This document shows positions 51,995 through 60,365 of a stretch of 64,000 bases of DNA, in pieces. Below the pieces are notes generated by a model. The model was not told the DNA's origin. It was given only the letters and a program-made list of their open reading frames with translations, and searched no databases. Numbering within the stretch: position 1 is the stretch's first letter; the number at the start of each line of letters is the position of its first letter. Both the position numbers and the translations under genes were made by a program. Source of the stretch: Solirubrobacterales bacterium (GTDB taxonomy: Bacteria > Actinomycetota > Thermoleophilia > Solirubrobacterales > 70-9); contig JAMLGI010000001.1 of the NCBI GenBank assembly GCA_023958085.1, positions 124,001 through 188,000 on the forward strand. The letters run 5' to 3'.

Positions 51995-52660
51995 GTGAGC
52001 GATGAAGTGACTGACGGGGCGGCCCCGGGTTTCCCGGACATCTGGCGGGTGGTTGCCGACAATCCGGGCCCCCTGACCCTGACCGGAACCAACACCTACC
52101 TGGTCGGGCGCGACCCCTGCTGGGTGATCGATCCGGGACCGGAGGACGATCGGCATGTCGCTGCCGTGGTTGAGGCTGCCGAGGGGAGGGGCGGGGCCGC
52201 CGGGGCGGTCATCTCCCACCATCACGCCGATCACACCGGCGGCATCCCGGCGATCGAGAAACTCGGCATCGAGGTGACCCAGCCGGTCGACGGGGAGCGT
52301 TACGGGCCGCTGGAGGCGGTCGCCACCCCCGGGCACGCGATCGACCATTTCTGCTTCTTCGCCGACCTGCCGGAGGGACTGGAGAAACCGGGACCGTCTG
52401 TTTCACCGGTGACCTGATCCTCGGCTGGGGATCCCACCTACGTTCCCCGGACGGCGGCTCACTCGCCTCCTACATGGATTCACTCCGGCTGGTCCGCTCC
52501 CGGCAGCCGACTCTGCTCTGTCCCGGCCACGGACCCTGGATCACCGCGGCGGGGAGAAGATCATGGAGTACATAAACCACCGTCAGGACCGGGAGGACGC
52601 CCTGCTCTCCTGTCTTGATCAGGAGTTCGTTCCCCTGTCGGTGCTCACGAGCTGGTCTGG
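51995..52660 (+). pseudogene. Broken MBL-fold hydrolase (duplicate copy A)
   Basis: The reading frame is intact up to a one-base deletion near 52378 (GGACTGG here, GGACCTGG in copy B), after the HxHxDH motif SHHHADHTGG. Beyond it, further single-base differences (an extra C near 52433, one missing near 52447) and codon changes disrupt the C-terminal part. The last stretch is replaced at the duplication junction. The first 127 or so residues can still be read, so a truncated protein may be produced, but the full enzyme is not. The intact gene is at 53308. Confidence 0.85.
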
Positions 52661-52864
52661 ATCCTCACCGATCACCGGAGCACCAACTGCCAGACGATCA
52701 CCGACACCGGTTGACGCCGAGGTAAGTCCAAGTGCAGTCGGCTGCCCACCACCGGGGTACTGGACTACGGGCCCATCGGGAAGCTGCTTCCCGGACCCAC
52801 CCTCGACCACAGGCGTCAACTCGATGACCAGCAGGTCCGCTGCCTTTTCGTATTCGGCTCTCAT
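52619..52864 (-). pseudogene. DUF2283-like gene truncated at the duplication junction
   Basis: This reads as 81 residues: the start and first 62 or so residues match the complete copy at 51292 (MRAEYEKAADLLVIEL, DGPVVQYPGGGQPTALGL). At GEDP the frame leaves the homologous sequence and runs into the hydrolase remnant, ending at a chance stop (DQLVSTDRGTNS). The same ribosome site (AGAGG) and start are kept, so a shortened protein could still be made. Confidence 0.7.
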
Positions 52865-53057
52865 CGGTTCCTCTTCTCTATCAGAGTAATGATGTAGCTC
52901 GGATCGGCTTGGGCAATCACGGCCCAGATGGTCCTGTCTGTGATGGTGATCTCGAATATGGGGATTCCCTTCGGGCCGGCCTCGACCTGCCGATCGAGGT
53001 GACCGAACGCGCCGGACGCTTCGCTGCGACGATCCACCCCGCCCGACCACCACCCCG

Positions 53058-53163
53058 GGGTGGGGCCAACCAGTATCCAATACGACACCTACGGGCCCCA
53101 CCCGGAGGAGTGCCTTGCTGGTGGGGCCGAGAGATATCCCCGGGGATACCTACGGGCCCCACC
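53058..53163. repeat. Paired hairpin element, copy B
   Basis: The same structure as copy A: 10-bp arms at 53058-53067 and 53094-53103, and 9-bp arms at 53120-53128 and 53155-53163, the second enclosing TATCCCCGGGGATA (53135-53148). The 62-bp offset between hairpins is identical. Arms and inner palindrome are unchanged, while the first loop has drifted (several substitutions), suggesting the paired arms matter. Confidence 0.8.
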
Positions 53164-53294
53164 GGGTTGGTTTGGTGGCAGCGCCGCCGGCTTTGGAACC
53201 GTTGTCGCCTGATATGGACTCAGGGGTTCAGGGAGGAACTGTCTCCTCACCAGGGCCAGACGCGCTGTCGGGCGACGAAGATCTGTCCGCCGAC

Positions 53295-53300
53295 TACCCT
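53295..53300 (+). promoter_or_regulatory. -10 box of the intact MBL gene
   Basis: TACCCT ends 7 nt before GTG 53308. Confidence 0.45.
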
Positions 53301-53307
53301 CCCGGGT

Positions 53308-54081
53308 GTGAGCGATGAAGTGAGTGACGGGGAGGCACCGGGATTTCCGGACATCTGGCGGGTGGTTGCGGACAACCCTGGCCCGCTCACCCTGACCGGC
53401 ACCAACACCTATCTGGTCGGGCGCGACCCCTGCTGGGTGATCGACCCCGGGCCGGAAGACAATGCCCATGTCGAGGCTGTCCTGCGGGCGGCCGGGGAGC
53501 GGGGCGGGGCGGCCGGTGCCCTGGTCTCCCACTCGCATGCCGATCACACCGGGGCAGTCCCGGCGGTCGAGGCCCTCGGGATCAAGGTGATCAAGCCGGT
53601 CGACGGGGAGCGTTACGGGCCGCTGGAGGCGGTCGCCACTCCCGGTCACGCGATCGATCACTTCTGCTTTTTCGCCGACCTGCCGGAGGGACCTGGAGAA
53701 ACCGGGACCGTCTGTTTCACCGGTGACCTGATCCTCGGCTGGGGATCCACCTACGTTCCCCCGGACGGCGGCTCACTCGCCTCCTACATGGATTCACTCC
53801 GGCTGGTCCGCTCCCGGCAGCCGACTCTGCTCTGTCCCGGCCATGGACCCTGGATCACCGCCGCCGAAGACAAGATCGAGGAGTACATCGACCACCGGCA
53901 GGCTCGGGAGGACGGGCTGGTCGCCTGTCTGGAGCGGGGGATCCGTTCACGCATGGAACTGCTGAACGAGGTCTGGTCGGACGTCCCGGAGATCCTGCGC
54001 CCGACCGCCGCCGTGGTCCTCGAAGCCCACCTCCAGAAGCTGGAGGCCGAAGGCCGCATTCCCGCCGACCTGGCCGAGTGA
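53308..54081 (+). CDS. MBL-fold metallo-hydrolase (LACTB2-like)
   Basis: A 257-residue metallo-beta-lactamase-fold hydrolase. The zinc motif HxHxDH is HSHADH (residues 75-80), with further ligands in TPGHAIDH and GDLILGWGS, and a late His in CPGHGPW. A helical C-terminal domain follows, as in LACTB2-type ribonucleases/hydrolases (ILRPTAAVVLEAHLQKLEAEG). It is the intact member of the duplicated pair. The start GTG 53308 fits the promoter spacing and aligns with the start of the broken copy. Confidence 0.9.
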   Translation: MSDEVSDGEAPGFPDIWRVVADNPGPLTLTGTNTYLVGRDPCWVIDPGPEDNAHVEAVLRAAGERGGAAGALVSHSHADHTGAVPAVEALGIKVIKPVDGERYGPLEAVATPGHAIDHFCFFADLPEGPGETGTVCFTGDLILGWGSTYVPPDGGSLASYMDSLRLVRSRQPTLLCPGHGPWITAAEDKIEEYIDHRQAREDGLVACLERGIRSRMELLNEVWSDVPEILRPTAAVVLEAHLQKLEAEGRIPADLAE

Positions 54082-54232
54082 CCCGAAGGTCAGACGTACC
54101 GAAAGGTTACCGGTGGGTCTGAACCGTCTTGGCGCCGAACTCCACCCGGATGCCGTAGTGCAAGAAGGGGGGAGAACCTTGCCACACGGCTTGACCGCCA
54201 CACGGCCAAGAATCCGACCGGGGCCCCCTCGC

Positions 54233-54379
54233 ATGAGCTTCAAGGGAGATTCCAGGAAGATCCACAGGAAGGCAGAGTCCCAGGGATTTCGAGTGGCTGA
54301 AGGCAAGGAGCCGATCCTCTTCTATCCCCATGCAGTCGAGGTCGAACCGGCCTCGGATGAGGCTCCCACTCCCGCCTGA
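54233..54379 (+). CDS. Small open reading frame of unknown function
   Basis: A 48-residue frame from ATG 54233 (MSFKGDSRKIHRKAESQGF) in an otherwise gene-free 309-bp gap between the MBL and FAD-oxidoreductase genes. A longer version would begin at GTG 54113. It has no strong ribosome site, and I recognise no family, so it could be chance. The rest of the gap shows no clear structure. Confidence 0.3.
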   Translation: MSFKGDSRKIHRKAESQGFRVAEGKEPILFYPHAVEVEPASDEAPTPA

Positions 54380-54390
54380 CGGCCGTCCGT

Positions 54391-55827
54391 CTATCCCCGG
54401 CCGGAGATCAGGTTGACCGCGGTGGTGAACCTTGAGGGGTGTCCCGTTCTTCGCTCGATCCCGTCGGCCAGCCGGTAGAGCCCGTAGATCGAGCGGATCC
54501 CGGCAAGGCGGAACGGTTCTGGCTCCCAGGAGGGGGACTGCCTTCCGACCCAGGGCAGATCGGTCAGGCCGGTCCGGCGCTCCAGCAGCAGGTCGGTGAG
54601 GATCCGGCCGGCGAGATTGCTCGACCCGACCCCCTCGCCGCTGTAGCCGCCGGCGTGGGCCAGCCCGGTTTTCGGGTCGGCATCGACGCTCACACACCAG
54701 TCCCGCGGCACCCCGATCACCCCGGTCCAGCCGTGCTCGATCCGGCAGTTCCCGAGAGCCGGGAACATCGCGGTCAGCCGCCGTTGAAGCGCCTCGACCG
54801 TGGCCGGGCTCACCGTCGCCCCGAAATCCGTTTCCGAACCGAAGCGGTAGGAAACCCCTTCCCGGCCGCCGATCGCGATCCGTCCGTCGGCGGTGCGCTG
54901 CAGGTAAACGAACAGGTTCGCCTCGTCCCCGACCGTCTCCATCCCCTCCCAGCCGATCTCGGCCCAGGTCGCATCGTCCAGCGGTTCGGTGACGATCATC
55001 GAGCTGGCGACCGGGGCCAGCTTCCGTCCCTGGCCGACCAGTCCCGCGGTGTAGGCCTCGGTCGCCCGGACCACCCAGCGGGCCTTCACCTCACCCCGTT
55101 CGGTCACCGCCAGATGCGGCCGGATCTCCCCGACCGGGGTGGACTCGTAGATCCTGACCCCGAGCCTTTCGACCGCCTCGGCCAGGCCCCGCACCAGTTT
55201 TGCCGGATGGACCCGGGCGATATCCGGCCGGAAGAGGGCGGAGCGGGCCCCGGCGATCCGCAACCGTTCGCTCAGCTCCCCGGCATCGAGCAGCCGGACG
55301 GCGGACCCTTCTGAGCGCGGGTCGTCAAGCGCCGCCCGGGCCGCCTGTCGTTCCGCCTGGGCGTCACCGATCGCCACCATCAGCCCGCCACCCTTGTGGA
55401 AATCCGCCTCGATTCTCTCCTCTGCCAGTACCCGGCCGATCTCGTCCACGGTTCCGGACAGCTCCCGGTAGAGCCGCCGTACCGCCTCCGGGGAGCTCCC
55501 CTTCTCGTAAACCTCAGGCCGGCCCTCGCAGAGCCCCATCACCCAGCCGCCGTTTCGGCCCGAGGCCCCGAACCCGGCGAAAGCGGCCTCGATCACCGCG
55601 ATCTCAAGCGAAGGCTCTGCCCGTTTCAGGTACCAGCCGGTCCAGAGACCGGTGTAACCGGCCCCGACGATCGCCACATCCACCTCGACCGGTCCCGGCA
55701 GCGGCTCCCGCGGAACCGGCGCCCCACCCAGTGAACGCTGCCAGAAGCCAAGCTCCCCGATCCGGGTCGGTCCGGCCCCGGGATCCCGGGCACCGGGTCT
55801 CCGGGGTGGATTTCCGCCGCGGACCAT
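54391..55827 (-). CDS. FAD-dependent amine/amino-acid oxidoreductase (DadA/PuuB-like)
   Basis: A 478-residue flavoenzyme of the DAO superfamily. The FAD motif is VDVAIVGAGYTGLWTG, followed by the ASGRNGG block that is typical of gamma-glutamylputrescine oxidase-like and glycine/sarcosine oxidase-like proteins. The C-terminal GYSGEGVGSSNLAGRIL is the second FAD-contact block. The oxidised substrate, an amine or D-amino acid, cannot be told. It starts with ATG at 55827 and is divergent from the epimerase gene. Confidence 0.88.
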   Translation of the reverse strand: MVRGGNPPRRPGARDPGAGPTRIGELGFWQRSLGGAPVPREPLPGPVEVDVAIVGAGYTGLWTGWYLKRAEPSLEIAVIEAAFAGFGASGRNGGWVMGLCEGRPEVYEKGSSPEAVRRLYRELSGTVDEIGRVLAEERIEADFHKGGGLMVAIGDAQAERQAARAALDDPRSEGSAVRLLDAGELSERLRIAGARSALFRPDIARVHPAKLVRGLAEAVERLGVRIYESTPVGEIRPHLAVTERGEVKARWVVRATEAYTAGLVGQGRKLAPVASSMIVTEPLDDATWAEIGWEGMETVGDEANLFVYLQRTADGRIAIGGREGVSYRFGSETDFGATVSPATVEALQRRLTAMFPALGNCRIEHGWTGVIGVPRDWCVSVDADPKTGLAHAGGYSGEGVGSSNLAGRILTDLLLERRTGLTDLPWVGRQSPSWEPEPFRLAGIRSIYGLYRLADGIERRTGHPSRFTTAVNLISGRG

Positions 55828-55903
55828 TCGTACACTCGATCAGGGATCGGGCCGCCGGTCAAGTGGCAGCTCCGTTCGGAAGGCATCCGGAGGCCCTGAG
55901 AAA

Positions 55904-55909
55904 TAGCAT
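55904..55909 (+). promoter_or_regulatory. -10 box upstream of the epimerase gene
   Basis: TAGCAT ends 7 nt before ATG 55917. Confidence 0.45.
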
Positions 55910-55916
55910 CGTTCCC

Positions 55917-56870
55917 ATGAAGACGCTGATCACCGGGGGCGCCGGCTTCATCGGCTCCCATCTGGCCGACGGACTGCTCGAACGTGGCGACGAAGTGACC
56001 GTGTTCGACAACCTCTCCTCCGGCAAGGAGAAGAACCTGACCGGCGCCCTCGAACAGGGGGCGAGGCTGCTGGTGGGGGACATCAACGACCCGACCGCCC
56101 TGGCCGGCGCGATCGGCGAGGCGCAGCCGGAGGTCATCTTCCACCTCGCCGCCCAGGGCGAGGTGCGGCGTTCGATCGAGGAACCTGTGTTCGATGCGAC
56201 CGCCAACGTGGTCGGAACGGTCAACGTGATCGAGGCGGCCCGGGTGGCCGGGGTCAGGCGGATCGTCTTCGCCTCCTCCGGCGGGGCGATCTACGGTGAG
56301 GGCTCGGACCTGCCGATGCCGGTGGTCGAGTCGTCACCGCTGGCTCCGCTCTGTCCCTACGGTCAGAGCAAGCTGGGCGGGGAGGGATACCTTGACCTCT
56401 ACCGCCGGATGTACGGGCTGAGTTCGGTCGCACTGCGGTTCGCCAACGTGTACGGGCCACGCCAGAACCCGAAGGGGGAGGCCGGGGCGGTGGCGATCTT
56501 CGGGGAGCTCCTGCTTGCAGGCCGGGCACCGATCGTCTTCGGTGACGGCACCCAGACCCGGGACTTCATCTACATCGATGACCTGGTCGAGGCCATTCTC
56601 GCGGCTTCGATCGCCGATCTCGAAGGACCATTGAACCTGGGGACCGGGGTCGAAACCAGCCTGCTGGAGCTTCTGGAAGCCCTCGCGGACGCGGGCACGA
56701 CCCTGAACGGTGACCGGCCCGCGGGTAGTTTCGACCCAACCTTCGACGAGGCCCGGCCGGGTGAGGTGAAACGGATTGCGGTGAACCCGGCCAGGGCAGG
56801 CGAGTTGCTCGGCTGGAGCCCGTCCACCGGACTCCGTGACGGGCTCGAACGCACCTTGCGGGCGCTGTAG
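55917..56870 (+). CDS. galE: NAD-dependent epimerase (UDP-glucose 4-epimerase-like)
   Basis: A 317-residue extended-SDR enzyme that interconverts nucleotide sugars. The cofactor motif is TLITGGAGFIGSHLADG. The catalytic residues are in ASSGGAIYGEG (Ser) and the YGQSK motif (Tyr and Lys). RFANVYGPRQNP is a family block. It resembles short bacterial GalE and related 4-epimerases; the exact sugar is not certain. It is followed 7 nt later by a flavin-binding protein and then by a phosphatase-superfamily gene, a likely operon. Confidence 0.88.
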   Translation: MKTLITGGAGFIGSHLADGLLERGDEVTVFDNLSSGKEKNLTGALEQGARLLVGDINDPTALAGAIGEAQPEVIFHLAAQGEVRRSIEEPVFDATANVVGTVNVIEAARVAGVRRIVFASSGGAIYGEGSDLPMPVVESSPLAPLCPYGQSKLGGEGYLDLYRRMYGLSSVALRFANVYGPRQNPKGEAGAVAIFGELLLAGRAPIVFGDGTQTRDFIYIDDLVEAILAASIADLEGPLNLGTGVETSLLELLEALADAGTTLNGDRPAGSFDPTFDEARPGEVKRIAVNPARAGELLGWSPSTGLRDGLERTLRAL

Positions 56871-56877
56871 AACCGGG

Positions 56878-57345
56878 ATGAACCGCCGCAAACTGATCGA
56901 GATGTCCCCGGAGGAGATCCTTCGGTTTCTCGAGCGGGAGCGGGTTGCGGTGGTCAGCAGCATCGGCCCTCGAGGCTGGCCCCACTCGATGCCACTCTGG
57001 TATGTGGTCCGGGACGGCAACATCTGGTCCTGGACCTTCCGCAAGTCCCAGAAGGTGAGGAACCTCGAACGCGACCCGCGGGCGACCGTGTTGGTCGAGG
57101 CCGGTGAGGAGTACGCCGAGCTCCGTGGGGTCCAGTTTGAGGCGGAAGCGATCTTCCATGACGAGCCCGACCTGATCCTCGAGTTTGCCGGAGCGCTGGT
57201 CCGGCGCTACGCCCCGGCCGGGGGAGAACCGTCCCCGGAGACGCTGGAAGCGTTCCGCGCCCAGGCCCCGAAACGCACGGTGATCGAGTTCGCACCCCGT
57301 CGCACGGTCAGCTGGGATCACCGCAAGCTCGGCGGGACCTACTGA
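56878..57345 (+). CDS. Pyridoxamine 5'-phosphate oxidase-like (flavin/F420-binding) protein
   Basis: A 155-residue split beta-barrel protein. EILRFLERERVAVVSSIGPRGWPHSMPLWYVV is the typical N-terminal block of the PPOX/F420-dependent family, followed by RKSQKVRNLERDPRATVLVE. Actinobacterial members use F420 or FMN/heme. It probably performs a reductase or cofactor-binding role; the substrate is unknown. It starts 7 nt after the epimerase and ends 4 nt before the next gene. Confidence 0.85.
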   Translation: MNRRKLIEMSPEEILRFLERERVAVVSSIGPRGWPHSMPLWYVVRDGNIWSWTFRKSQKVRNLERDPRATVLVEAGEEYAELRGVQFEAEAIFHDEPDLILEFAGALVRRYAPAGGEPSPETLEAFRAQAPKRTVIEFAPRRTVSWDHRKLGGTY

Positions 57346-57349
57346 GCCG

Positions 57350-59386
57350 GTGGGTACGGCCCGTGAGACGGGGGTGAAGGAGGCCGGGGAGACCGGCCCG
57401 CTGCTCCTGACCGGACGCCGGGCGTTCCTGGCCTGGGCCGAGCTGACCGGTTTCTGGGCCATCGTTTTCAGTCAGCAGTCGTTCCAGCGGATTGCCTCCG
57501 GTCCGGAGGCCTACACCGCGGTCGGCGCCGACCGGCTCGACGTTCTCCTGGTCATTGTCCTCGTTGCACTGCTGCCGCCCACCGTTGCCTGGCTGGTGGA
57601 GATCGCGATCTGGCGGCTGGGTTCCGGCGAGGCCGCCCGGATCTTCCACGCGGCTCTTTTCGGGGCGACGCTGGCGGTTTTCTACTGGCAGTTCGCGGTC
57701 GGGAACGGACTCCCGGCCGTGGCCCGATTCCTTCCGGCGGTCCTCCTGCTGGCGGGCGGTTGTCACCTCTACCTGCGGGCCAGGGTGGTCAAGCAGTTCG
57801 CCGAGCTGCTTTCCCTGGCGACCCCGATCGTGATCGCCGTGTTCTGCCTGACCTACCCGACCATCGATCAGCTTCTGCCGCAGAGGGACCCGCAACCGAT
57901 CGCCCGGATCAAACCCGACACCCCGGTGGTGATGGTGGTCTTCGACGAGTTCCCGCTCGACAACCTGCTGAACCAACGCGGCAGCATCGACTCGCGGCTC
58001 TTTCCCGAGTTTGCCCGGCTGGCCGAAAGCTCCACCTGGTATTCGCAGGCCCGGGGGGTCGCCCCCCAGACCCTGCTCGCCCTGCCGACGATCATGACCG
58101 GCAGCCTGCCCGACCCGGATCCGGAGGACCCGGTCGATCTGCCGGTTCCCTCCCCACGGAACTTCCCGGACAACCTCTGCGGACTGCTGGCCGAGGGCGG
58201 ATACCGGCTGCACACCAGGGAAACCATCACCGAGTTCTGTGGCAGCCGGAACGCCCGAATCAGCCGGTTGACAAAGCTGGTCACCCGCTCGATGGTGCCG
58301 GGGGTGATCCCTCCCGGCAACCTGTTGCCACGGATCGGCACCGAGCTGAACACCCGGCTGCCGGAACCGATCAGCGATGCCTTCGCCGGACGCAAGGAGG
58401 ATCTCGACCGCTTCATCGAAGGGATCGACCGGAACCCCCGGACCTTCAACTTCATGCACTCCGTACTGCCACATCAGGCCTGGATGTATCTGCCCGACGG
58501 CGCCACCTACATGCCGGATCTCCGGCTCGGCCTGCGGACCTGGTCAAGACCCGCCCGCGAGCGGGCCTTTCAGCAGGTGATGATCCAGACCTCCATGGTG
58601 GACCGCAAGATCGGCCGGCTGATCGCGCGAATGCGGTCAGCCGGGATCTGGGACCGATCGCTCTTCATCGTGACTGCGGATCACGGCATCGATCTCAGCT
58701 TCGGGAACCGCCCGGTCGGCCGGATGACCGCGAACGACATGCGGAGTCTGGTCCGGGAGAGTGCCGGTGCGATCCTTCCGGTTCCGCTGTTTGTGAAGTT
58801 TCCGGGACAGAAGCGTGGCCGGATCGACCGGGCCGAGGTCACCTCGGCCGACCTCGCCCCGACGATTCTCGGTCAGCTCGGGGTGACCCTGCCGGACCGG
58901 ACGGGAGTGGATGGCCGTCCGCTCGGCGAGGAGCATCGTGATCCCGCCGGACCGGTGGTCGCCTACGATGAAAATGGGCCGGTGCGGACCTCGCGTCGGC
59001 AGTACAACCGGGTCCGGCGGCAGGCCCAGGCCCTCCGTGACCGGCTGTTCGGGAACGGCAGCTTCTACGCCCTCGGAGGCCACCCTGAACTGATCGGCCG
59101 CCCGGTGGCTGTGGAGACCCGACTGACCCCGCTCCCGGGCCCGGTGCTCGGCTCCCCGACCGGTACCCCGGGCGATCCGAAGACGTTTGCCGGGAGATGG
59201 GTCTTCCGGACAGACCGTCCGACCGACCCCCGGGCAGCGGTGGCGATCGCGGTCAACGGGAAGATCGCGGCAACGGCCAGGCCAATGTTCGACCCGGAAA
59301 GCAGCGCCTGGACGGTCGGCACCGTCCTGCCGGACACGGCCTTCTCCACCGGGGCAAACGAAGTCAGGCTCTACGCGATCGGCTGA
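57350..59386 (+). CDS. Membrane-anchored alkaline-phosphatase-superfamily enzyme, paralogue 3
   Basis: A 678-residue close relative of paralogue 1 (46834): AELTGFWAIVFSQQSFQRIASG mirrors its ELAGLWTLVFAQRAFDRIASG. About five membrane helices come first, then VVMVVFDEFPLDNLL, the nucleophile-region PQTLLALPTIMTGSLP, IVTADHGID, PLFVKFPGQ, and the C-terminal beta domain VAIAVNGKIAATARP. It starts with GTG, 4 nt after the PPOX-family gene. An envelope-modifying transferase or hydrolase is likely. Confidence 0.86.
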   Translation: MGTARETGVKEAGETGPLLLTGRRAFLAWAELTGFWAIVFSQQSFQRIASGPEAYTAVGADRLDVLLVIVLVALLPPTVAWLVEIAIWRLGSGEAARIFHAALFGATLAVFYWQFAVGNGLPAVARFLPAVLLLAGGCHLYLRARVVKQFAELLSLATPIVIAVFCLTYPTIDQLLPQRDPQPIARIKPDTPVVMVVFDEFPLDNLLNQRGSIDSRLFPEFARLAESSTWYSQARGVAPQTLLALPTIMTGSLPDPDPEDPVDLPVPSPRNFPDNLCGLLAEGGYRLHTRETITEFCGSRNARISRLTKLVTRSMVPGVIPPGNLLPRIGTELNTRLPEPISDAFAGRKEDLDRFIEGIDRNPRTFNFMHSVLPHQAWMYLPDGATYMPDLRLGLRTWSRPARERAFQQVMIQTSMVDRKIGRLIARMRSAGIWDRSLFIVTADHGIDLSFGNRPVGRMTANDMRSLVRESAGAILPVPLFVKFPGQKRGRIDRAEVTSADLAPTILGQLGVTLPDRTGVDGRPLGEEHRDPAGPVVAYDENGPVRTSRRQYNRVRRQAQALRDRLFGNGSFYALGGHPELIGRPVAVETRLTPLPGPVLGSPTGTPGDPKTFAGRWVFRTDRPTDPRAAVAIAVNGKIAATARPMFDPESSAWTVGTVLPDTAFSTGANEVRLYAIG

Positions 59387-59413
59387 GCTCACCCGGCCGG
59401 ATCCGGGGTGGCG

Positions 59414-60235
59414 TCACCGGTCGGGTGAGTCAGGTCGGTCCCCGGCGCTGCCCGGAGGTCTCCGGGCAACCAGGAAGAGTGATCCACCGAACCGGGGGTT
59501 CCACCCGCGGCGGAGGAAGAACTGCTCGACCGAGAGCAACCGGTCAAGCGACCGGTTGATCGGCGGCGGCAGTTCGAGGTCACCGAGCGGGTCGTTGCGA
59601 CGGGCCGGGCGGACCACGTAGCCGATCCGTGACAGGACCATGAGCGGCAGGGTCAGGGTCATGAAGGAACCGACCCGGAGAACCTCGAACCCGGCATCGT
59701 TCACCCGCTCGACGAGCTCCGGCCGCCGGTATCTCCGCTGGTGGTGGGCGTACTCGTCGGCGGCACTCCAGAGCCACGGATGCTGCGGCACCGAGAGCAG
59801 GAGTCCCCCACCCGGTTTCAACGCATCGAACATTCCCCGGAGGGCGGTCGGGTCGTCCTCGATGTGCTCCAGCACGTCGAAGCAACCGACCACATCGAAC
59901 TCCGCTGCCGGCGGAAGATTGGCCGCATCCGTCTCGACGATCGGCACTTCGGGCAGCCTTCGGCGAGCGATCTCCGCACCCTCCGGGAACGGCTCGATCC
60001 CTTCAAGCTCAAGGGCGGGAAATGCCTCACGCATCCCGAGAAGAACGAATCCGGTTCCGCACCCGACCTCGAGAAAGCTCTCGGCGTCGGGGAAGTGCCG
60101 TCGGAAGAGCCACTCGATCAGCCGGTTGCGCGAACGAAACCAGAACGACCGGGCTTCGATCCGTTCAAGCCGGCCAAAGGCCGCAGCTTCGTACGAGTCG
60201 GCTGATTCATGACTTTCGGTGGAACCCGGGTTCAT
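59414..60235 (-). CDS. SAM-dependent methyltransferase
   Basis: A 273-residue class I methyltransferase. The SAM-binding motif is FLEVGCGTGFVLLGM, followed by the acidic residue in EGIEPF, VGCFDVLEHIEDD, and the LKPGGGLLLSVPQ strand. A hydrophobic segment near 205-225 may attach it to the membrane. This group often methylates cell-surface sugars or lipids, which fits the glycosyltransferase and aminotransferase that follow. The start is ATG 60235, with TATGCT 8 nt upstream (60244-60249). Confidence 0.88.
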   Translation of the reverse strand: MNPGSTESHESADSYEAAAFGRLERIEARSFWFRSRNRLIEWLFRRHFPDAESFLEVGCGTGFVLLGMREAFPALELEGIEPFPEGAEIARRRLPEVPIVETDAANLPPAAEFDVVGCFDVLEHIEDDPTALRGMFDALKPGGGLLLSVPQHPWLWSAADEYAHHQRRYRRPELVERVNDAGFEVLRVGSFMTLTLPLMVLSRIGYVVRPARRNDPLGDLELPPPINRSLDRLLSVEQFFLRRGWNPRFGGSLFLVARRPPGSAGDRPDSPDR

Positions 60236-60243
60236 CGCAGGCG

Positions 60244-60249
60244 AGCATA
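60244..60249 (-). promoter_or_regulatory. -10 box of the methyltransferase gene
   Basis: TATGCT on the minus strand ends 8 nt before ATG 60235, suggesting a leaderless message. Confidence 0.45.
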
Positions 60250-60365
60250 GACTCCTGCCGACGGGTTGGATCACCAGTTGGCACGGGAATGAAACTCAGG
60301 AGCCGGGAACACCATCTTCAAGAAGTGATCGCGTCGGGTCGACCGGTCCGGAAGCCGGAAGAGCC

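Larger units (their letters stand above)
51392..52658. repeat. Tandem duplication, copy A
   Basis: This 1267-bp stretch carries the 5' part of the DUF2283-like gene, a hairpin-rich intergenic region, and an MBL-hydrolase gene with a broken 3' end. It is homologous along its length to copy B (52659-53976). At its right end the hydrolase sequence stops near GTCTGG (52655-52660) and is joined to a DUF2283 segment. Confidence 0.85.
52659..53976. repeat. Tandem duplication, copy B
   Basis: This holds the truncated DUF2283-like gene, the second paired-hairpin element and most of the intact MBL gene. It is about 50 bp longer than copy A because of an insertion between the DUF2283 promoter region and the hairpins (roughly 52890-52990). 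Confidence 0.85.

Noticed and set aside
51744-53163. The four hairpins as a CRISPR array
   Set aside because: There are only two units per cluster, the units are palindromic and differ in length, there are no spacers of constant size, and no cas genes are present.
52890-53300. Extension of the intact MBL protein to an upstream ATG at 52909
   Set aside because: The added residues would run through the hairpin element and are not shared with copy A; GTG 53308 matches the aligned start and the -10 spacing.
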